64,000 nt of DNA from DAOUJI01 sp965237875 (GCA_965237875.1 CBDEGP010000002.1:1922001-1986000), one strand, 5' to 3'. Shown: positions 1 to 8,295, counted from the first letter of the stretch. Numbers and translations: made by a program. Notes: generated by a model from the letters alone, not told the origin.

Positions 1-801
1 ACCGGAGGGCGCATAGAGTTCGGAATGGGGTCGGGCTATCAGCGTCAAGAGTTCGACGGCATGGGGATCGACATCACCACCTCCCGGGAGCGCTTCAGAG
101 AATCGGTGGACGTCATCCAAAAAAGCTGGACCGAGGAAACTCTGACCTTCCACGGCAAATTCACCCACGTAGACGACATCTGGGTAATACCCAAGCCGAT
201 ACAAAAGCCCCACCCTCCCATGTACGTCGCCGTAAGCACCAGCCCAGCCACCATCGACTGGGCCGCCAGCCGTCAGGTCCAGCCCATATTGGGCGGGCCG
301 ACGGACATTCTGGGGCAGGCCCCGGACACCCTGAGGTTGTGGCGGGACAAGATGGAAGAGTACGGCCACCCCCACGAACACCTGTCCCCGCCCATGTCCA
401 AAAACATTTACGTGGCTCCCACCAAGGAGGAGGCCGAAAAGGACCCTATTGGGCTGGACGATTTCGCATGGCGCATCCTGAAGGCCACCGGGGCTTCAGG
501 CAACCCCGTCGGAATGCCAACGGACAAAAACGGCAACCTGCCTCCGGGCTACGAGGCCTGGGCCGGACGACAGCGCGACCGAGAGCGTAGGGACGATCCC
601 GGGCACGCCGGGCTGCCGCCCCTAAGGGGCGCTCCCGACATGGTGATCGAAGCCATGCAGGCAGTTAAGGATGCCGGAATCGATCACATCTTCTCCAATT
701 TCGGCTTCCCCGGCCTGCCCCACGAGAAGACCATGCGCTCCCTGGAGTTGTTCGCAACGAAAGTGATGCCCCACTTCAAGGAGGCTCCGGCCAGGGTCTA
801 G
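1..801 (+). CDS. Luciferase-like (LLM class) flavin-dependent oxidoreductase, 5' end outside window
   Basis: The frame is open from base 1 (T-G-G-R-I-E-F-G-M-G-S-G-Y...), so the ATG at 25 is internal and the true start lies upstream. The G-x-G-Y-Q-R-Q-E-F stretch, then a segment like 'RERFRESVDVIQKSW' and 'F-H-G-K-F', is typical of bacterial luciferase/F420-dependent monooxygenases, which oxidise organic substrates with reduced flavin or F420. The C-terminal part follows the TIM-barrel layout, with 'GAPDMVIEAMQAVKDAGIDH' near the end. Substrate is unknown. A second, more distant family member lies at 31929-32831. The family call is firm; FMN versus F420 cannot be decided from this part. Confidence 0.85.
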   Translation, partial: TGGRIEFGMGSGYQRQEFDGMGIDITTSRERFRESVDVIQKSWTEETLTFHGKFTHVDDIWVIPKPIQKPHPPMYVAVSTSPATIDWAASRQVQPILGGPTDILGQAPDTLRLWRDKMEEYGHPHEHLSPPMSKNIYVAPTKEEAEKDPIGLDDFAWRILKATGASGNPVGMPTDKNGNLPPGYEAWAGRQRDRERRDDPGHAGLPPLRGAPDMVIEAMQAVKDAGIDHIFSNFGFPGLPHEKTMRSLELFATKVMPHFKEAPARV

Positions 802-838
802 GGAACAAGCTCTCCCCATCGGCGACCTTTGCGGAACC

Positions 839-873
839 CCCTCTCCCTTTGGGAGAGGGCCGGGGTGAGGGCG
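839..873. repeat. Intergenic palindromic repeat (CCCTCTCCC/GGGAGAGGG type)
   Basis: A 9-bp perfect hairpin (839-847 with 851-859, TTT loop) is followed by GCCGGGGTGAGGG. Similar C/T-rich then G/A-rich hairpins occur at about 9400-9515. It lies between convergent genes and may act as a terminator, but it has no clear T-tract. Confidence 0.5.
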
Positions 874-900
874 TTCCCCAGCTTCGGCCAAGGCCCTAGA

Positions 901-918
901 TTCCGGCCTCCGCCGGAA
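901..918. repeat. Dispersed 18-bp element (TTCCGGCCTCCGCCGGAA)
   Basis: The 18-mer occurs here and as its exact reverse complement at 49756-49773, next to other repeat material in both places. It is a near-palindrome. It looks like a REP-like intergenic element. Confidence 0.55.
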
Positions 919-971
919 TGACGGAGGTTACGCAAAGGTCTCCATCAGGCGGACGAGGGCCCGCTCCCGTT

Positions 972-1814
972 TCAGCGGGGGCGGGCCTCCTCTTTGACGC
1001 TTAACGACCGGCCCATCGGGAGGACCACCGGCGTACCGGTTGCCGGGTGAGGAATGATGTGCACGGGCGCTCCGAATGCCTTAGTGACCACCTCTTCGTT
1101 CAGCGTCTCCTTAGGGTCGCCACAGGCCAGCACAGACCCTTCATGCAGCACGGCGATGCGGTCGCAGTACTGGGCGGCCAGGGTGAGGTCGTGCATGGCC
1201 ACTATCACAGTCACGTCCGACAGCTTCCTCACCCGGTTGATAATGTCGAGGACTGCGGTCTGGTAACTGATGTCCAGGTGGGCGGTGGGCTCGTCCAACA
1301 GCAGCGCCGGAGTCTCTTGGGCCAGGGCCCTGGCCATAAAGACCCGCTGAAGCTCCCCGCCCGAGAGCGTGGACACCTGCCGGTCTGCGAACTCCCAGGT
1401 CTCGGTCAGCTCCATGACCCGTCGGCACGTGTCGTAGTCGGACTTGCTCTCCCACTGGAGCAGGCCCAGGTGCGGGTTCCGGCCCATGAGCGCCAAGTCC
1501 ATGGCAGTGAACCCCGGGGGAGCGGCAGGGCTCTGCTGCACCACCGCCACCAGCTTGGCACGGTCCTTGGGTTTGAGCGCCGCCACGTCCTCGCCGCCGA
1601 GGAGGACCCTGCCCCGTTGGGGAGTCAGAGTTCCGGCGGCAATTCGGAGGAAGGTGCTCTTTCCCGATCCGTTGGGGCCGACAAGACCCACTACCTCTCC
1701 GGGCGAGGCGTCCAAGTCCATGCCCACCAGCACGGGCCTGTCCCCATAGGAGAGATGGACGCCTTCCGCATGTATGGCGCACTTCACAAGGGGTTTCTCA
1801 GCAACGGCGTTCAC
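972..1814 (-). CDS. btuD: Vitamin B12/iron-siderophore type ABC transporter ATP-binding protein
   Basis: ATPase of a FecCD/BtuCD-type importer that powers uptake through the permease at 1811-2899. It has Walker A GPNGSGKST, signature LSGGELQRV, Walker B ALLLDEPTAHLD and H-loop MHDL. The frame is open up to 1868, but I choose the GTG at 1814-1812: it overlaps the permease stop as GTGA, and an AGAGG motif lies about 8 nt upstream. That gives 280 residues, usual for the family. It is the last gene of a four-gene minus-strand operon whose leader has a cobalamin riboswitch, so cobalamin is the most likely substrate. The riboswitch is what separates this from an iron-siderophore system. Confidence 0.9.
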   Translation of the reverse strand: MNAVAEKPLVKCAIHAEGVHLSYGDRPVLVGMDLDASPGEVVGLVGPNGSGKSTFLRIAAGTLTPQRGRVLLGGEDVAALKPKDRAKLVAVVQQSPAAPPGFTAMDLALMGRNPHLGLLQWESKSDYDTCRRVMELTETWEFADRQVSTLSGGELQRVFMARALAQETPALLLDEPTAHLDISYQTAVLDIINRVRKLSDVTVIVAMHDLTLAAQYCDRIAVLHEGSVLACGDPKETLNEEVVTKAFGAPVHIIPHPATGTPVVLPMGRSLSVKEEARPR

Positions 1815-2899
1815 ATGAACACCCTCTTGGTCCGGGTCAAGAGGAACAGGAAGAACGGCGCCCCGCAAAAGGCCGTCACAATGCCTACAGGAAGCTCCGT
1901 GGGGCTTGCCACGGTCCGGGCCGCCAGGTCGGCCAGGACAAGAAACCCGGCGCCCATGATCATGGCCATGGGAAGCAGGAACCGGTGGTCGACTCCCCAG
2001 ATGAGCCTGACGGTGTGGGGGGCTATGATTCCCACGAAGCCGATGATGCCGCTGACGGACACCGCCGCAGCCGCTGTGATGGAAGCCAACACGATGAGAA
2101 CGAGCTTGGCGCGTTCCACGTTCACTCCCAGGTGCTTGGCCTCCTCCTCATTCAACTGGAACATGTTCAAGACCCGTCCGTAGGCCATCATTATCAGAGT
2201 GGACGGCACGATATAGGGCAACACGGTGTAAACGTCGTTCCACTGGGTCCCTACAAAGCCCCCAAGCAGCCATCCCAGGAGCGGCCGCACGTCGGGATCG
2301 CTGCTGATGATGATGTAGCCGGTCACCGCCCCAAGGAGGGAGGATATGGCCAGCCCGGACAGAATGAGAGTCAGCAGCGGCAGCTGCCCCGCACGCCGGG
2401 CTATCAGGTAAGTGGCGGTGACGGCTCCCAAGGCTCCGATTGCGGCTGCAATGGGTAGGATGGTGAAGCTGCCGTAGTAGACCGGAACTCCGGTCATCAG
2501 AACGATGGTCGCTCCGAGAGCGGCGCCCGACGCCACTCCGATGAAGTAGGGGTCGGCCAAGGGGTTCCTAAACAGTCCCTGGTACGTTGCGCCCGACACG
2601 GCCAGCGCGGCCCCCACCAACGCCGCCAGCGCCACTCGCGGGAACCGCAGGTCCCAGATGATGGTCTCCCGGCTGCCGGGCCAGTCCCCCGATATTTCCA
2701 CCAAGGGCAGACCGTCCGCCACGATTTGGGCCACGGTCCACGGAGGAATATAGACCGAACCCACCCCGCCGGCTACGACGGCAATCGCCAGGACCGCCGC
2801 CAACCCTATGCCCAGCCTCCACCAGGGGTAGTTCAGGGCAACGGAGCGCCTGGCGACCCGGGTCCATACTTTATCGTCTCCGGTGATAGGCAAGCTCAT
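1811..2899 (-). CDS. btuC: FecCD/BtuC-family ABC transporter permease
   Basis: A 362-residue polytopic membrane protein with the FecCD family pattern: an N-terminal segment 'RLGIGLAAVLAIAVVAGGVG', then 'RFPRVALAALVGAALAVSGATYQGLFRNPLADPYFIGV' (family hallmark R-x-P-R...G...Q...NPLA-P...G), and late 'GIIGFVGIIAPHTVRLIWG'. Family members form a homodimer of about ten helices per subunit and receive substrate from BtuF. The gene sits 24 bp after btuF (2924-4042) and overlaps btuD by 4 bp, so the three are co-transcribed and probably translationally coupled. Confidence 0.92.
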   Translation of the reverse strand: MSLPITGDDKVWTRVARRSVALNYPWWRLGIGLAAVLAIAVVAGGVGSVYIPPWTVAQIVADGLPLVEISGDWPGSRETIIWDLRFPRVALAALVGAALAVSGATYQGLFRNPLADPYFIGVASGAALGATIVLMTGVPVYYGSFTILPIAAAIGALGAVTATYLIARRAGQLPLLTLILSGLAISSLLGAVTGYIIISSDPDVRPLLGWLLGGFVGTQWNDVYTVLPYIVPSTLIMMAYGRVLNMFQLNEEEAKHLGVNVERAKLVLIVLASITAAAAVSVSGIIGFVGIIAPHTVRLIWGVDHRFLLPMAMIMGAGFLVLADLAARTVASPTELPVGIVTAFCGAPFFLFLLTRTKRVFM

Positions 2900-2923
2900 C
2901 TATACGTCTATACGTCCGCTCTC

Positions 2924-4042
2924 TTATGGGAACAAGTCCGGGTACAGGAGGCCCGCCATTTCCTCGATGGAGGGGATGAGCGTCGTCCCCGCCACACTGA
3001 AGCTGCCTTCGGGGGAAATAATGCGTCCGTTCTTCACGGCGCTCACGTCGTCAAAGGCGCTGTTGCCCGTTATCTGTTCCACGCTATCCCCGCCGGCGAT
3101 AATCACCTCCGGGTCCTTCACTACAATCTGCTCAGGGCTCAGCTGCGCCCAGCCGGACTGCTCTATTGTGATTAGGTCCGCCTTGAGCAGCTCGAAAATA
3201 TTGCCGTGAAGCGTGTCGCCGCCGGGGGTCCAGAAGTCGAAGCTATGGTCATATAGCCTGGGACCCTGTTCAACGCCTTCCAGCTTGGCGGAAAGGGCGT
3301 CGAGTCTTCCCTGCACGTCAGCCACCAGGAGTTCAGCCTCCTCCACGGAGTCGGTAAGGCGTCCCCATAGCCGAAAATGCTCCATGACGTCTTCGAGGGA
3401 GGTGTTCAGGGAATCGATCAGGAGCACAGGGACGCCTGTGGCCTGCAACGCATCAACCGAACTGGGAAAGAAGGTGTAGATGAGGTCCGGCTCGAGATCG
3501 ATGATGACCTCGGCGTTTACGGTGAAAGCGCTGCCCACCCTCGGCACGTCATCAGCCTCAGGGGGGTATGAGACAAAATCGTGGGTCCCGGCCACGCGGT
3601 GGCCATGCCCTATGGCGAACAGGATTTCGACGGCGGCGCTGTCATAGACGATGATGCGCTCAGGAGGAGCGTCGAACACAAAGTCCTTTCCGTTCGAGTC
3701 GGTTATCGTCAAGGGAAAGATGCTGGGTGTAGGGGTCGGAGTCGGCGTGGGCGTGTACGTAGGCGGTGGCGTAGGTGTGGGCGCAGGCATTGCCGTGGGA
3801 GCGGCGGCGGGAGGCGGCGTGGACGTGGCCGCGGGAGGGATAGGCGTATTGGTCGGCCGGGGTGTGGGGGCGGCTGTGGTCGGCGGCATCGTCGGGGGAG
3901 TGGCCTGCGGCGCAGCCGTTGGCGTCGGCGCAGCCGTGGGCGTGGGGTCGTCTCCGCAGGCCATTGCGATGACCGCCGCCAACGCCAGGATGCCCATAAG
4001 GACTGCGTTCCTAAAGCCTCGGAAGCTTGTCAAGAATTCCAT
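2924..4042 (-). CDS. btuF: BtuF-like substrate-binding lipoprotein
   Basis: Binding protein of the BtuCD-type importer. Start chosen at ATG 4042-4040, with AGGAGGAG 10 nt upstream (4053-4060); an in-frame ATG at 4081 lacks this. An N-terminal hydrophobic segment ends in a lipobox-like A-M-A-C. A linker of roughly 75 residues made almost wholly of Pro, Thr and Ala follows, encoded by low-complexity DNA at about 3720-3950. The mature domain has 'PPERIIVYDSAAVEILFAIG' and 'INAEVIIDLEPDLIYTF'-like segments of the periplasmic-binding TroA/BtuF fold. The long linker suggests tethering to a membrane in a cell with a thick wall or no outer membrane. Confidence 0.9.
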   Translation of the reverse strand: MEFLTSFRGFRNAVLMGILALAAVIAMACGDDPTPTAAPTPTAAPQATPPTMPPTTAAPTPRPTNTPIPPAATSTPPPAAAPTAMPAPTPTPPPTYTPTPTPTPTPSIFPLTITDSNGKDFVFDAPPERIIVYDSAAVEILFAIGHGHRVAGTHDFVSYPPEADDVPRVGSAFTVNAEVIIDLEPDLIYTFFPSSVDALQATGVPVLLIDSLNTSLEDVMEHFRLWGRLTDSVEEAELLVADVQGRLDALSAKLEGVEQGPRLYDHSFDFWTPGGDTLHGNIFELLKADLITIEQSGWAQLSPEQIVVKDPEVIIAGGDSVEQITGNSAFDDVSAVKNGRIISPEGSFSVAGTTLIPSIEEMAGLLYPDLFP

Positions 4043-4073
4043 AATCCCGCATCTCCTCCTAATCGAAAACGCC

Positions 4074-5363
4074 CTACACAAGGTTCCAGCGCGGGCGCTG
4101 GTCCGCCTCTTCTTTTAGCCGGTCCACCAACCAGTCCTCAACCGCCCTCTCCAGGTAGAAGACGGGTTTAATCAGGTCAGCCTGGTCTGAGATTAGCCCC
4201 TCGTCCAAGGCTCGCTTAGCCAGGTCTGTGCCGGGCCGTATCCTTGCGCCAACCCGGAGGACGGCCACGGCCGGATTGATGCCCGCCAGGAAGTCCAGCT
4301 TGGCTTGCACCGTCTCCCGCGTCTCCCCGGGATCTCCAAAGGACTGGGAGATGGTGTAGCGGACCCCGCCCTCTTCACAAAGTTCGCAAATGCGTTTCAC
4401 ACGATCGAACCGTTCTTCCTGAGAGCGTTCCGGTCCGGAGCCGTCTACCCCGGTCATCACCACCAACCCGCATCCGGACTCTTTCATGAGGCGGGCCGCG
4501 TCTAGGTCAAAGGAGTCGGGAACGGGGGCCAAATAGCTGTTCCAGTGGATGCCCATGTCCGCCTCCAGGAGGCTCTGGCATAGGGACTTGGCATGGGCCA
4601 GAGGCACGTTGAACCCGGAATCGATGAAAAAGACCTTCCGCAGCCCGTACCGGTCCTTGAGGTCCCGGACCTCGCTTATGACGTCTTCGATGGGCCTCAG
4701 CGCTCTCCAGTTTTGCCTCTTTCCCGACGGGGGCGCCGTCACGGTAAAGTTATCGCCCAGCTTGGTCACTACTCCGATGCCGAAGCCCGCCTTCTCGTAC
4801 CTGGCCATGTCCAGGCCGTCGAACCTTGGGGGCTTGGTGAAGCCGGAGTAAGCCTGGCCGTTGACGGCCACAGTCCCGTCGGCAGACCGGTACACCATGC
4901 CGGGCAGCCGGTGGAAGTCTTCCCCCGATTCCATGGAGTGGGCAAGCTGGGCAAAGGCTTCACCGCCGTCTCCGAAGACTCCCACGTCGGGCTGGATGTA
5001 GTCGAAGCACTCCTTGGGATGGAGGCTGAACGCGGGACCTCCGCATACGACGGGCGCCTCGGACACAGACCTGATGACGTCCACGACCTCTTTTGTAATC
5101 GGCAGGGCCCACTGGGGGTCCATGTAGCTGTTGTTGTCCAGGTTCCTGACGGATATTCCCACCAGGTCGGGCTGGAAGTCCGTCACCGCGGCTTCCGTGT
5201 CGGCCAGGTAGTCGTCCGAGAACATCAGGTCCAGCGCTTTTACTTGATGCCGGTCAGGGTCCAGGCAGCCGGCCACGTAGGCCAGTCCGATGGGCACGGG
5301 ACGGGCGTCCATCCGGCTCATAAGCTGCTTATGGCGGTTGGTGGCGATAAGCAATATCTTCAT
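4074..5363 (-). CDS. B12-binding/radical-SAM-like protein lacking the Fe-S cysteines
   Basis: A 429-residue protein, start at ATG 5363-5361 with AGAGG just upstream. Residues 1-140 look like a cobalamin-binding Rossmann domain ('MKILLIAT', 'RPVPIGLAYVAG', 'DLVGISVRN', 'VVCGGPAFS'). Residues about 195-400 follow a radical SAM barrel ('WRALRPIEDVISEVRDL', 'VFFIDSGFNVP', 'FGDPGETRETV'). Where active relatives have C-x3-C-x2-C after 'T-K-L-G', this protein has Asp204, Val208 and Pro211; no frame in that DNA gives the cysteines. It is the first gene after the B12 riboswitch and precedes btuF. It may bind cobalamin without radical chemistry, for instance as a carrier or sensor; that is inference. 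Confidence 0.75.
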   Translation of the reverse strand: MKILLIATNRHKQLMSRMDARPVPIGLAYVAGCLDPDRHQVKALDLMFSDDYLADTEAAVTDFQPDLVGISVRNLDNNSYMDPQWALPITKEVVDVIRSVSEAPVVCGGPAFSLHPKECFDYIQPDVGVFGDGGEAFAQLAHSMESGEDFHRLPGMVYRSADGTVAVNGQAYSGFTKPPRFDGLDMARYEKAGFGIGVVTKLGDNFTVTAPPSGKRQNWRALRPIEDVISEVRDLKDRYGLRKVFFIDSGFNVPLAHAKSLCQSLLEADMGIHWNSYLAPVPDSFDLDAARLMKESGCGLVVMTGVDGSGPERSQEERFDRVKRICELCEEGGVRYTISQSFGDPGETRETVQAKLDFLAGINPAVAVLRVGARIRPGTDLAKRALDEGLISDQADLIKPVFYLERAVEDWLVDRLKEEADQRPRWNLV

Positions 5364-5407
5364 CGATTCCTCTTGTCCGCCCCGTATCCCCTTTAAGACT
5401 GGGCAAT

Positions 5408-5434
5408 AAAAAAACCCAACCTCTTCAGGTTGGG
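5408..5434 (-). terminator. Rho-independent terminator in the B12 leader
   Basis: On the minus strand CCCAACCT-GAAG-AGGTTGGG is followed by seven T. It lies between the cobalamin riboswitch and the first gene of the operon, so it is the likely expression platform: B12 binding would favour termination. Confidence 0.85.
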
Positions 5435-5489
5435 CTGTTTCCATATTCCTCGAGCAACACCCTCCCACGAAGTGTTTCACAGGTGCGAC

Positions 5490-5690
5490 GCGAGAGGCAG
5501 GTCTCCTGGCTTCTGGCTGCTAACGAACTCCCCCAGCCTTCCCAGCCCACAGGGCCAGTGGCTTCCTTTTCGGTTTGGAGGGCTCTTACCAGTTACAGTG
5601 GCGGGGCCACGCCGGAATTACACCGGCTTCCCTTTTCAGCTCCTTCGAGCAACCTCTATCGTCTATTCGGTTGTTAAAGCACGGGGCAGG
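5490..5690 (-). promoter_or_regulatory. Cobalamin (B12) riboswitch
   Basis: Read on the minus strand, the hallmarks appear in order: GAAGCCGGTG...CCGGC, then GGCCCCGCCACTGT, then GGAAGCCACTGG, then GGGAAGGC, and finally the B12 box GCCAGGAGACCTGCC at about 5496-5510. It lies in the leader of the operon at 5363-972 (radical-SAM-like protein, btuF, btuC, btuD), with an intrinsic terminator downstream. This makes cobalamin uptake the best reading of the transporter. Exact ends are approximate. Confidence 0.93.
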
Positions 5691-5716
5691 ACAAGCTCCA
5701 ACCCCATTACGCGGCA

Positions 5717-5746
5717 ATGATATAGCGCGCTCATTATCAGTGTCAA
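5717..5746 (-). promoter_or_regulatory. Sigma-70-type promoter for the B12 operon
   Basis: TTGACA (complement of 5741-5746) and TATCAT (complement of 5717-5722), spaced 18 bp, placed immediately upstream of the riboswitch. A TATATC alternative with 16-bp spacing overlaps it. Confidence 0.65.
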
Positions 5747-5826
5747 TAGGTCAACTTAATCCCGAATCCACCGTCTAATATACGCCGCATGCCATTCCGA
5801 CCCGCAGTTTAGACGGTGGAATCAGG

Positions 5827-6258
5827 TTAATAGTGGCGGAGCTCGATCGTGTTGCCTTCCCAGTCCTTGATGTATATCGAATTGCCCATGCCCTGAGCGC
5901 CCGACCTGAGAGCGGGACCGTCGCTCACCACGGTTACACCCTGCCGTTTGAGGGACTCGGTGAGGCCGACAAGGTCGGTGGGTTCGATGGTGAGGCAGAA
6001 GTGGTCCATGTTTCGCGGCCCGTCGCCCACCGGTTCATCCTGAGTCCAAGGGAGTAAATCGATGATGGTATGCCCGTTGATGCGGGCGCAGGGGAAGGGA
6101 ACTTTGCCGGAGCGGTATTCCTCGACGCGGTAAGGGGCAAGGCCGATGACTTCGGTGTAGAAGCGAAGGGCCCGCTCCACGTCCTTTACCCTCAAGACGA
6201 TGTGGTCCATCTCCACAGCCTGGAGCTTAACCGGAACTCCGGTCGTGTCTGTAGCCAT
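5827..6258 (-). CDS. VOC (glyoxalase/dioxygenase superfamily) protein
   Basis: A 143-residue single-domain protein of the vicinal-oxygen-chelate fold. The pattern 'MDHIVLRVKDVERALRFYTEVIGL' opens the first beta-alpha-beta-beta-beta module, and 'MDHFCLTIEP' the second. Likely metal ligands are His19, His86 and Glu139 (in 'NTIELRHY'). The start has AGGAGG about 6 nt upstream. Members include glyoxalases, extradiol dioxygenases and resistance proteins; the substrate cannot be named. The gene follows the Ddn-like gene (6311-6679) on the same strand with a 52-bp gap. Confidence 0.88.
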   Translation of the reverse strand: MATDTTGVPVKLQAVEMDHIVLRVKDVERALRFYTEVIGLAPYRVEEYRSGKVPFPCARINGHTIIDLLPWTQDEPVGDGPRNMDHFCLTIEPTDLVGLTESLKRQGVTVVSDGPALRSGAQGMGNSIYIKDWEGNTIELRHY

Positions 6259-6310
6259 TGCAAACCTCCTAAGGTCCGGCGGTTCGGGGACCGGACCGCC
6301 GCCGACCCGC

Positions 6311-6679
6311 TTACAAGTCTGTCAACTCCACTTTCACCAGAGGGCTGCGGTCCAACCAGTCCTGGCCGTTCATGCCCCGGCCCCTTTTCGCCTCTATCCG
6401 GTCCAGGACATCCCGCCTCTCTTGGGGGTCGGTGACGGCCGCGGCCCGGGCGTCAAGGTCCGCCTGAACACTCCGTTTCAGGTGGAAGGTGAACTCCGGG
6501 TCGGCCAGCATGTTGGCATACCAGCTTCGCTTGCCGGGGCGGCCCGTAATGTAAATCTCGCCTTCACCGAGATAGTGGAACCATATCTCCTTGCGGCGGG
6601 GCTGGCCAGTCTTTCTTCCATTGGTCGTAATGTCGATCACCAGGTCCGTTTCTATGGCCTTTTTCACTGCGTCGTCCAT
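6311..6679 (-). CDS. Ddn-like F420-dependent nitroreductase/quinone reductase family protein
   Basis: A 122-residue protein. The open frame extends to 6919, but the part upstream of 6679 runs antisense into the SMP-30-like gene and has no family similarity, so I use the ATG at 6679-6677. The core 'DLVIDITTNGRKTGQPRRKEIWFHY', then 'YITGRPGKRSWYANMLADPEFTFHLK' follows the deazaflavin-dependent nitroreductase (Ddn) split-barrel family. That family uses reduced F420 to reduce quinones or nitro compounds. It probably shares a transcript with the VOC gene downstream. The substrate is unknown. Confidence 0.82.
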   Translation of the reverse strand: MDDAVKKAIETDLVIDITTNGRKTGQPRRKEIWFHYLGEGEIYITGRPGKRSWYANMLADPEFTFHLKRSVQADLDARAAAVTDPQERRDVLDRIEAKRGRGMNGQDWLDRSPLVKVELTDL

Positions 6680-6788
6680 TTTAGGCCCCCAATCCACCGG
6701 TCGTGGGACTGATTGTGCCCTGACAGTATAATATACATCAGCGCGCCATGGCGCTGCGCCGGAAATGACTGGCATAAGGAGGAGAGCA

Positions 6789-7688
6789 ATGAGCAGCGGC
6801 TCAACGATTTTCGAAGGCGAGCTTGAGACTCTTGCCGACGGGTTCCAGTTCACCGAGGGACCCGTTTGGATGCCCACTGACGGGAGCGTCATATTCGTGG
6901 ACATCAGGACCAGAACCACCTACCGTTGGTCCTCCGACGGGGGCGTGGAGGTGTTCCGGGAAGACAACGGCGAGGCCAACGGCAGCACCCTGGACCTCCA
7001 AGGCCGGCTGGTCACGTGCGAGATGACCAATAGGCGAATCAGCCGCACCGAGCCCGACGGGACCGTGGGCACACTGGCCGACAGGTTCCAGGGTAAACGT
7101 CTCAGCCGCACCAACGACATTGTGGGACGGAGCGACGGCATCCTCTACTTCACCGACCCGGAGATGCGCACGCCAATAGAGGAGCGAGAACTGGACTCCT
7201 CAGGCGTCTACTATATTACTCCCGACGGGGAAGTCCACCTGGGGACCAACGAGATTCCCTATCCCAATGGAATCGCCTTCTCTCCCGATGAGTCCCTGCT
7301 TTACGTAGACAATAGCCGCATTGAGGGCTGCGTGGAGAACGAGGAGTCCAAGGGCCTGGTCTGTAATCACCGATACATTCAGGTATACGACGTGGCTGCG
7401 GACGGCTCCATCAGCGGCGGCCGGAAGTTCGCAGACCTCTCCTCGGCCGAACCCGGAGTGCCCGACGGCATGAAGGTGGACTCGGCGGGCAACGTTTTCT
7501 GCACGGCCAACGGCGGAGTCTGCGTAATCGGCCCCGACGGCGCCAACGTAGAGTTCCTGAAAACTCCCGAAGTGACGGCAAATCTGGCCTTTGGCGGCGA
7601 TGACAGGCGCACTGTCTACCTTACAACCAGCACGACTCTTCTGAGAATCCGGGTCAAGACGCCGGGAGTCAAAGTCCCGGGAACTTAA
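6789..7688 (+). CDS. SMP-30/gluconolactonase/LRE family protein
   Basis: A 299-residue six-bladed propeller hydrolase. The start is ATG 6789 with AAGGAGG about 7 nt upstream. 'LADGFQFTEGPVWMPTDGSVIFVDI' carries the N-terminal Glu (E-G-P) metal ligand typical of the family; 'RTNDIVGRSDGILYFTDP' supplies the conserved Asn and Asp, and 'PNGIAFSPDESLLYV' and 'VPDGMKVDSAGNVFC' the later Asn and Asp ligands. Such enzymes hydrolyse sugar lactones or similar esters using a divalent metal. It is transcribed divergently from the Ddn-like gene, and a TATAAT at 6727-6732 lies between them. Confidence 0.88.
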   Translation: MSSGSTIFEGELETLADGFQFTEGPVWMPTDGSVIFVDIRTRTTYRWSSDGGVEVFREDNGEANGSTLDLQGRLVTCEMTNRRISRTEPDGTVGTLADRFQGKRLSRTNDIVGRSDGILYFTDPEMRTPIEERELDSSGVYYITPDGEVHLGTNEIPYPNGIAFSPDESLLYVDNSRIEGCVENEESKGLVCNHRYIQVYDVAADGSISGGRKFADLSSAEPGVPDGMKVDSAGNVFCTANGGVCVIGPDGANVEFLKTPEVTANLAFGGDDRRTVYLTTSTTLLRIRVKTPGVKVPGT

Positions 7689-7789
7689 TGGAAAGGCTGT
7701 ATAGACAGCTATAGGGCCCCGTGCTAGCATTATAGTAGGCAGACTCGGTTTCGGTCGGACTCATAGTTTGCCTAATACAGGAGGTATGC

Positions 7790-8224
7790 TTGGCAGACGA
7801 GGAGATCAGAGACACCGAGATGGAAACAAGGATGGCCGAGATACGCAATCTCGAAACAATCGAGGTTATCGGTCAGACCGAGATCAACGATGATGTCATC
7901 GGGGCCATAGCAGGCATCGCGGCAAGAGAGATAGAGGGCGTAGCCTCGCTGGGAGCCAACTCCATACGCAGGGCTATCACTGAACGTGTTGCAGGCAGTG
8001 AACGAAAGGCCCGGGGAGTTGGGGTGGAGGCCGGCCATCGAGAAGCCATACTGGACATCGACCTGAGGGTGATTTACGGATTCTCCATACCGGAAATCGT
8101 CATGATGGTGCGCCAGAACGTAGCGCGCCGTGTGCTGGAGATGTGCGGGCTGGTGGCCAAGGAGATAAACATCAACGTCACCAGCATAGAGTTCACCGAC
8201 AAATCCCCAAGTAGAGTGGAATAG
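7790..8224 (+). CDS. Asp23/Gls24-family envelope stress protein
   Basis: A 144-residue protein starting at TTG 7790 with CAGGAGG six nt upstream; the nearby ATG at 7786 is out of frame. The core 'EINDDVIGAIAGIAAREIEGVASLG', then 'VEAGHREAILDIDLRVIYGFSIPEIVMMVRQNVARRV', matches the Asp23 family of cell-envelope associated proteins. It heads a three-gene set with an AmaP-like membrane anchor (8296-8919) and a small DUF2273-like membrane protein (8950-9150). The same combination is known from Firmicutes, where AmaP holds Asp23 at the membrane. Confidence 0.88.
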   Translation: MADEEIRDTEMETRMAEIRNLETIEVIGQTEINDDVIGAIAGIAAREIEGVASLGANSIRRAITERVAGSERKARGVGVEAGHREAILDIDLRVIYGFSIPEIVMMVRQNVARRVLEMCGLVAKEININVTSIEFTDKSPSRVE

Positions 8225-8295
8225 TCCTGATAGAGGTCGTTTCTTGGAACATTCATTTAAGGCCCATTCATCTAAGACAATGAGGACCTCCGTTT

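Noticed and set aside
1047..2183. 378-codon plus-strand open frame
   Set aside because: It is antisense to btuD and btuC and has low-complexity composition with no motif.
6680..6919. N-terminal extension of the Ddn-like gene
   Set aside because: It overlaps the start of the SMP-30-like gene on the other strand and shows no family similarity. The ATG at 6679 fits the usual length.
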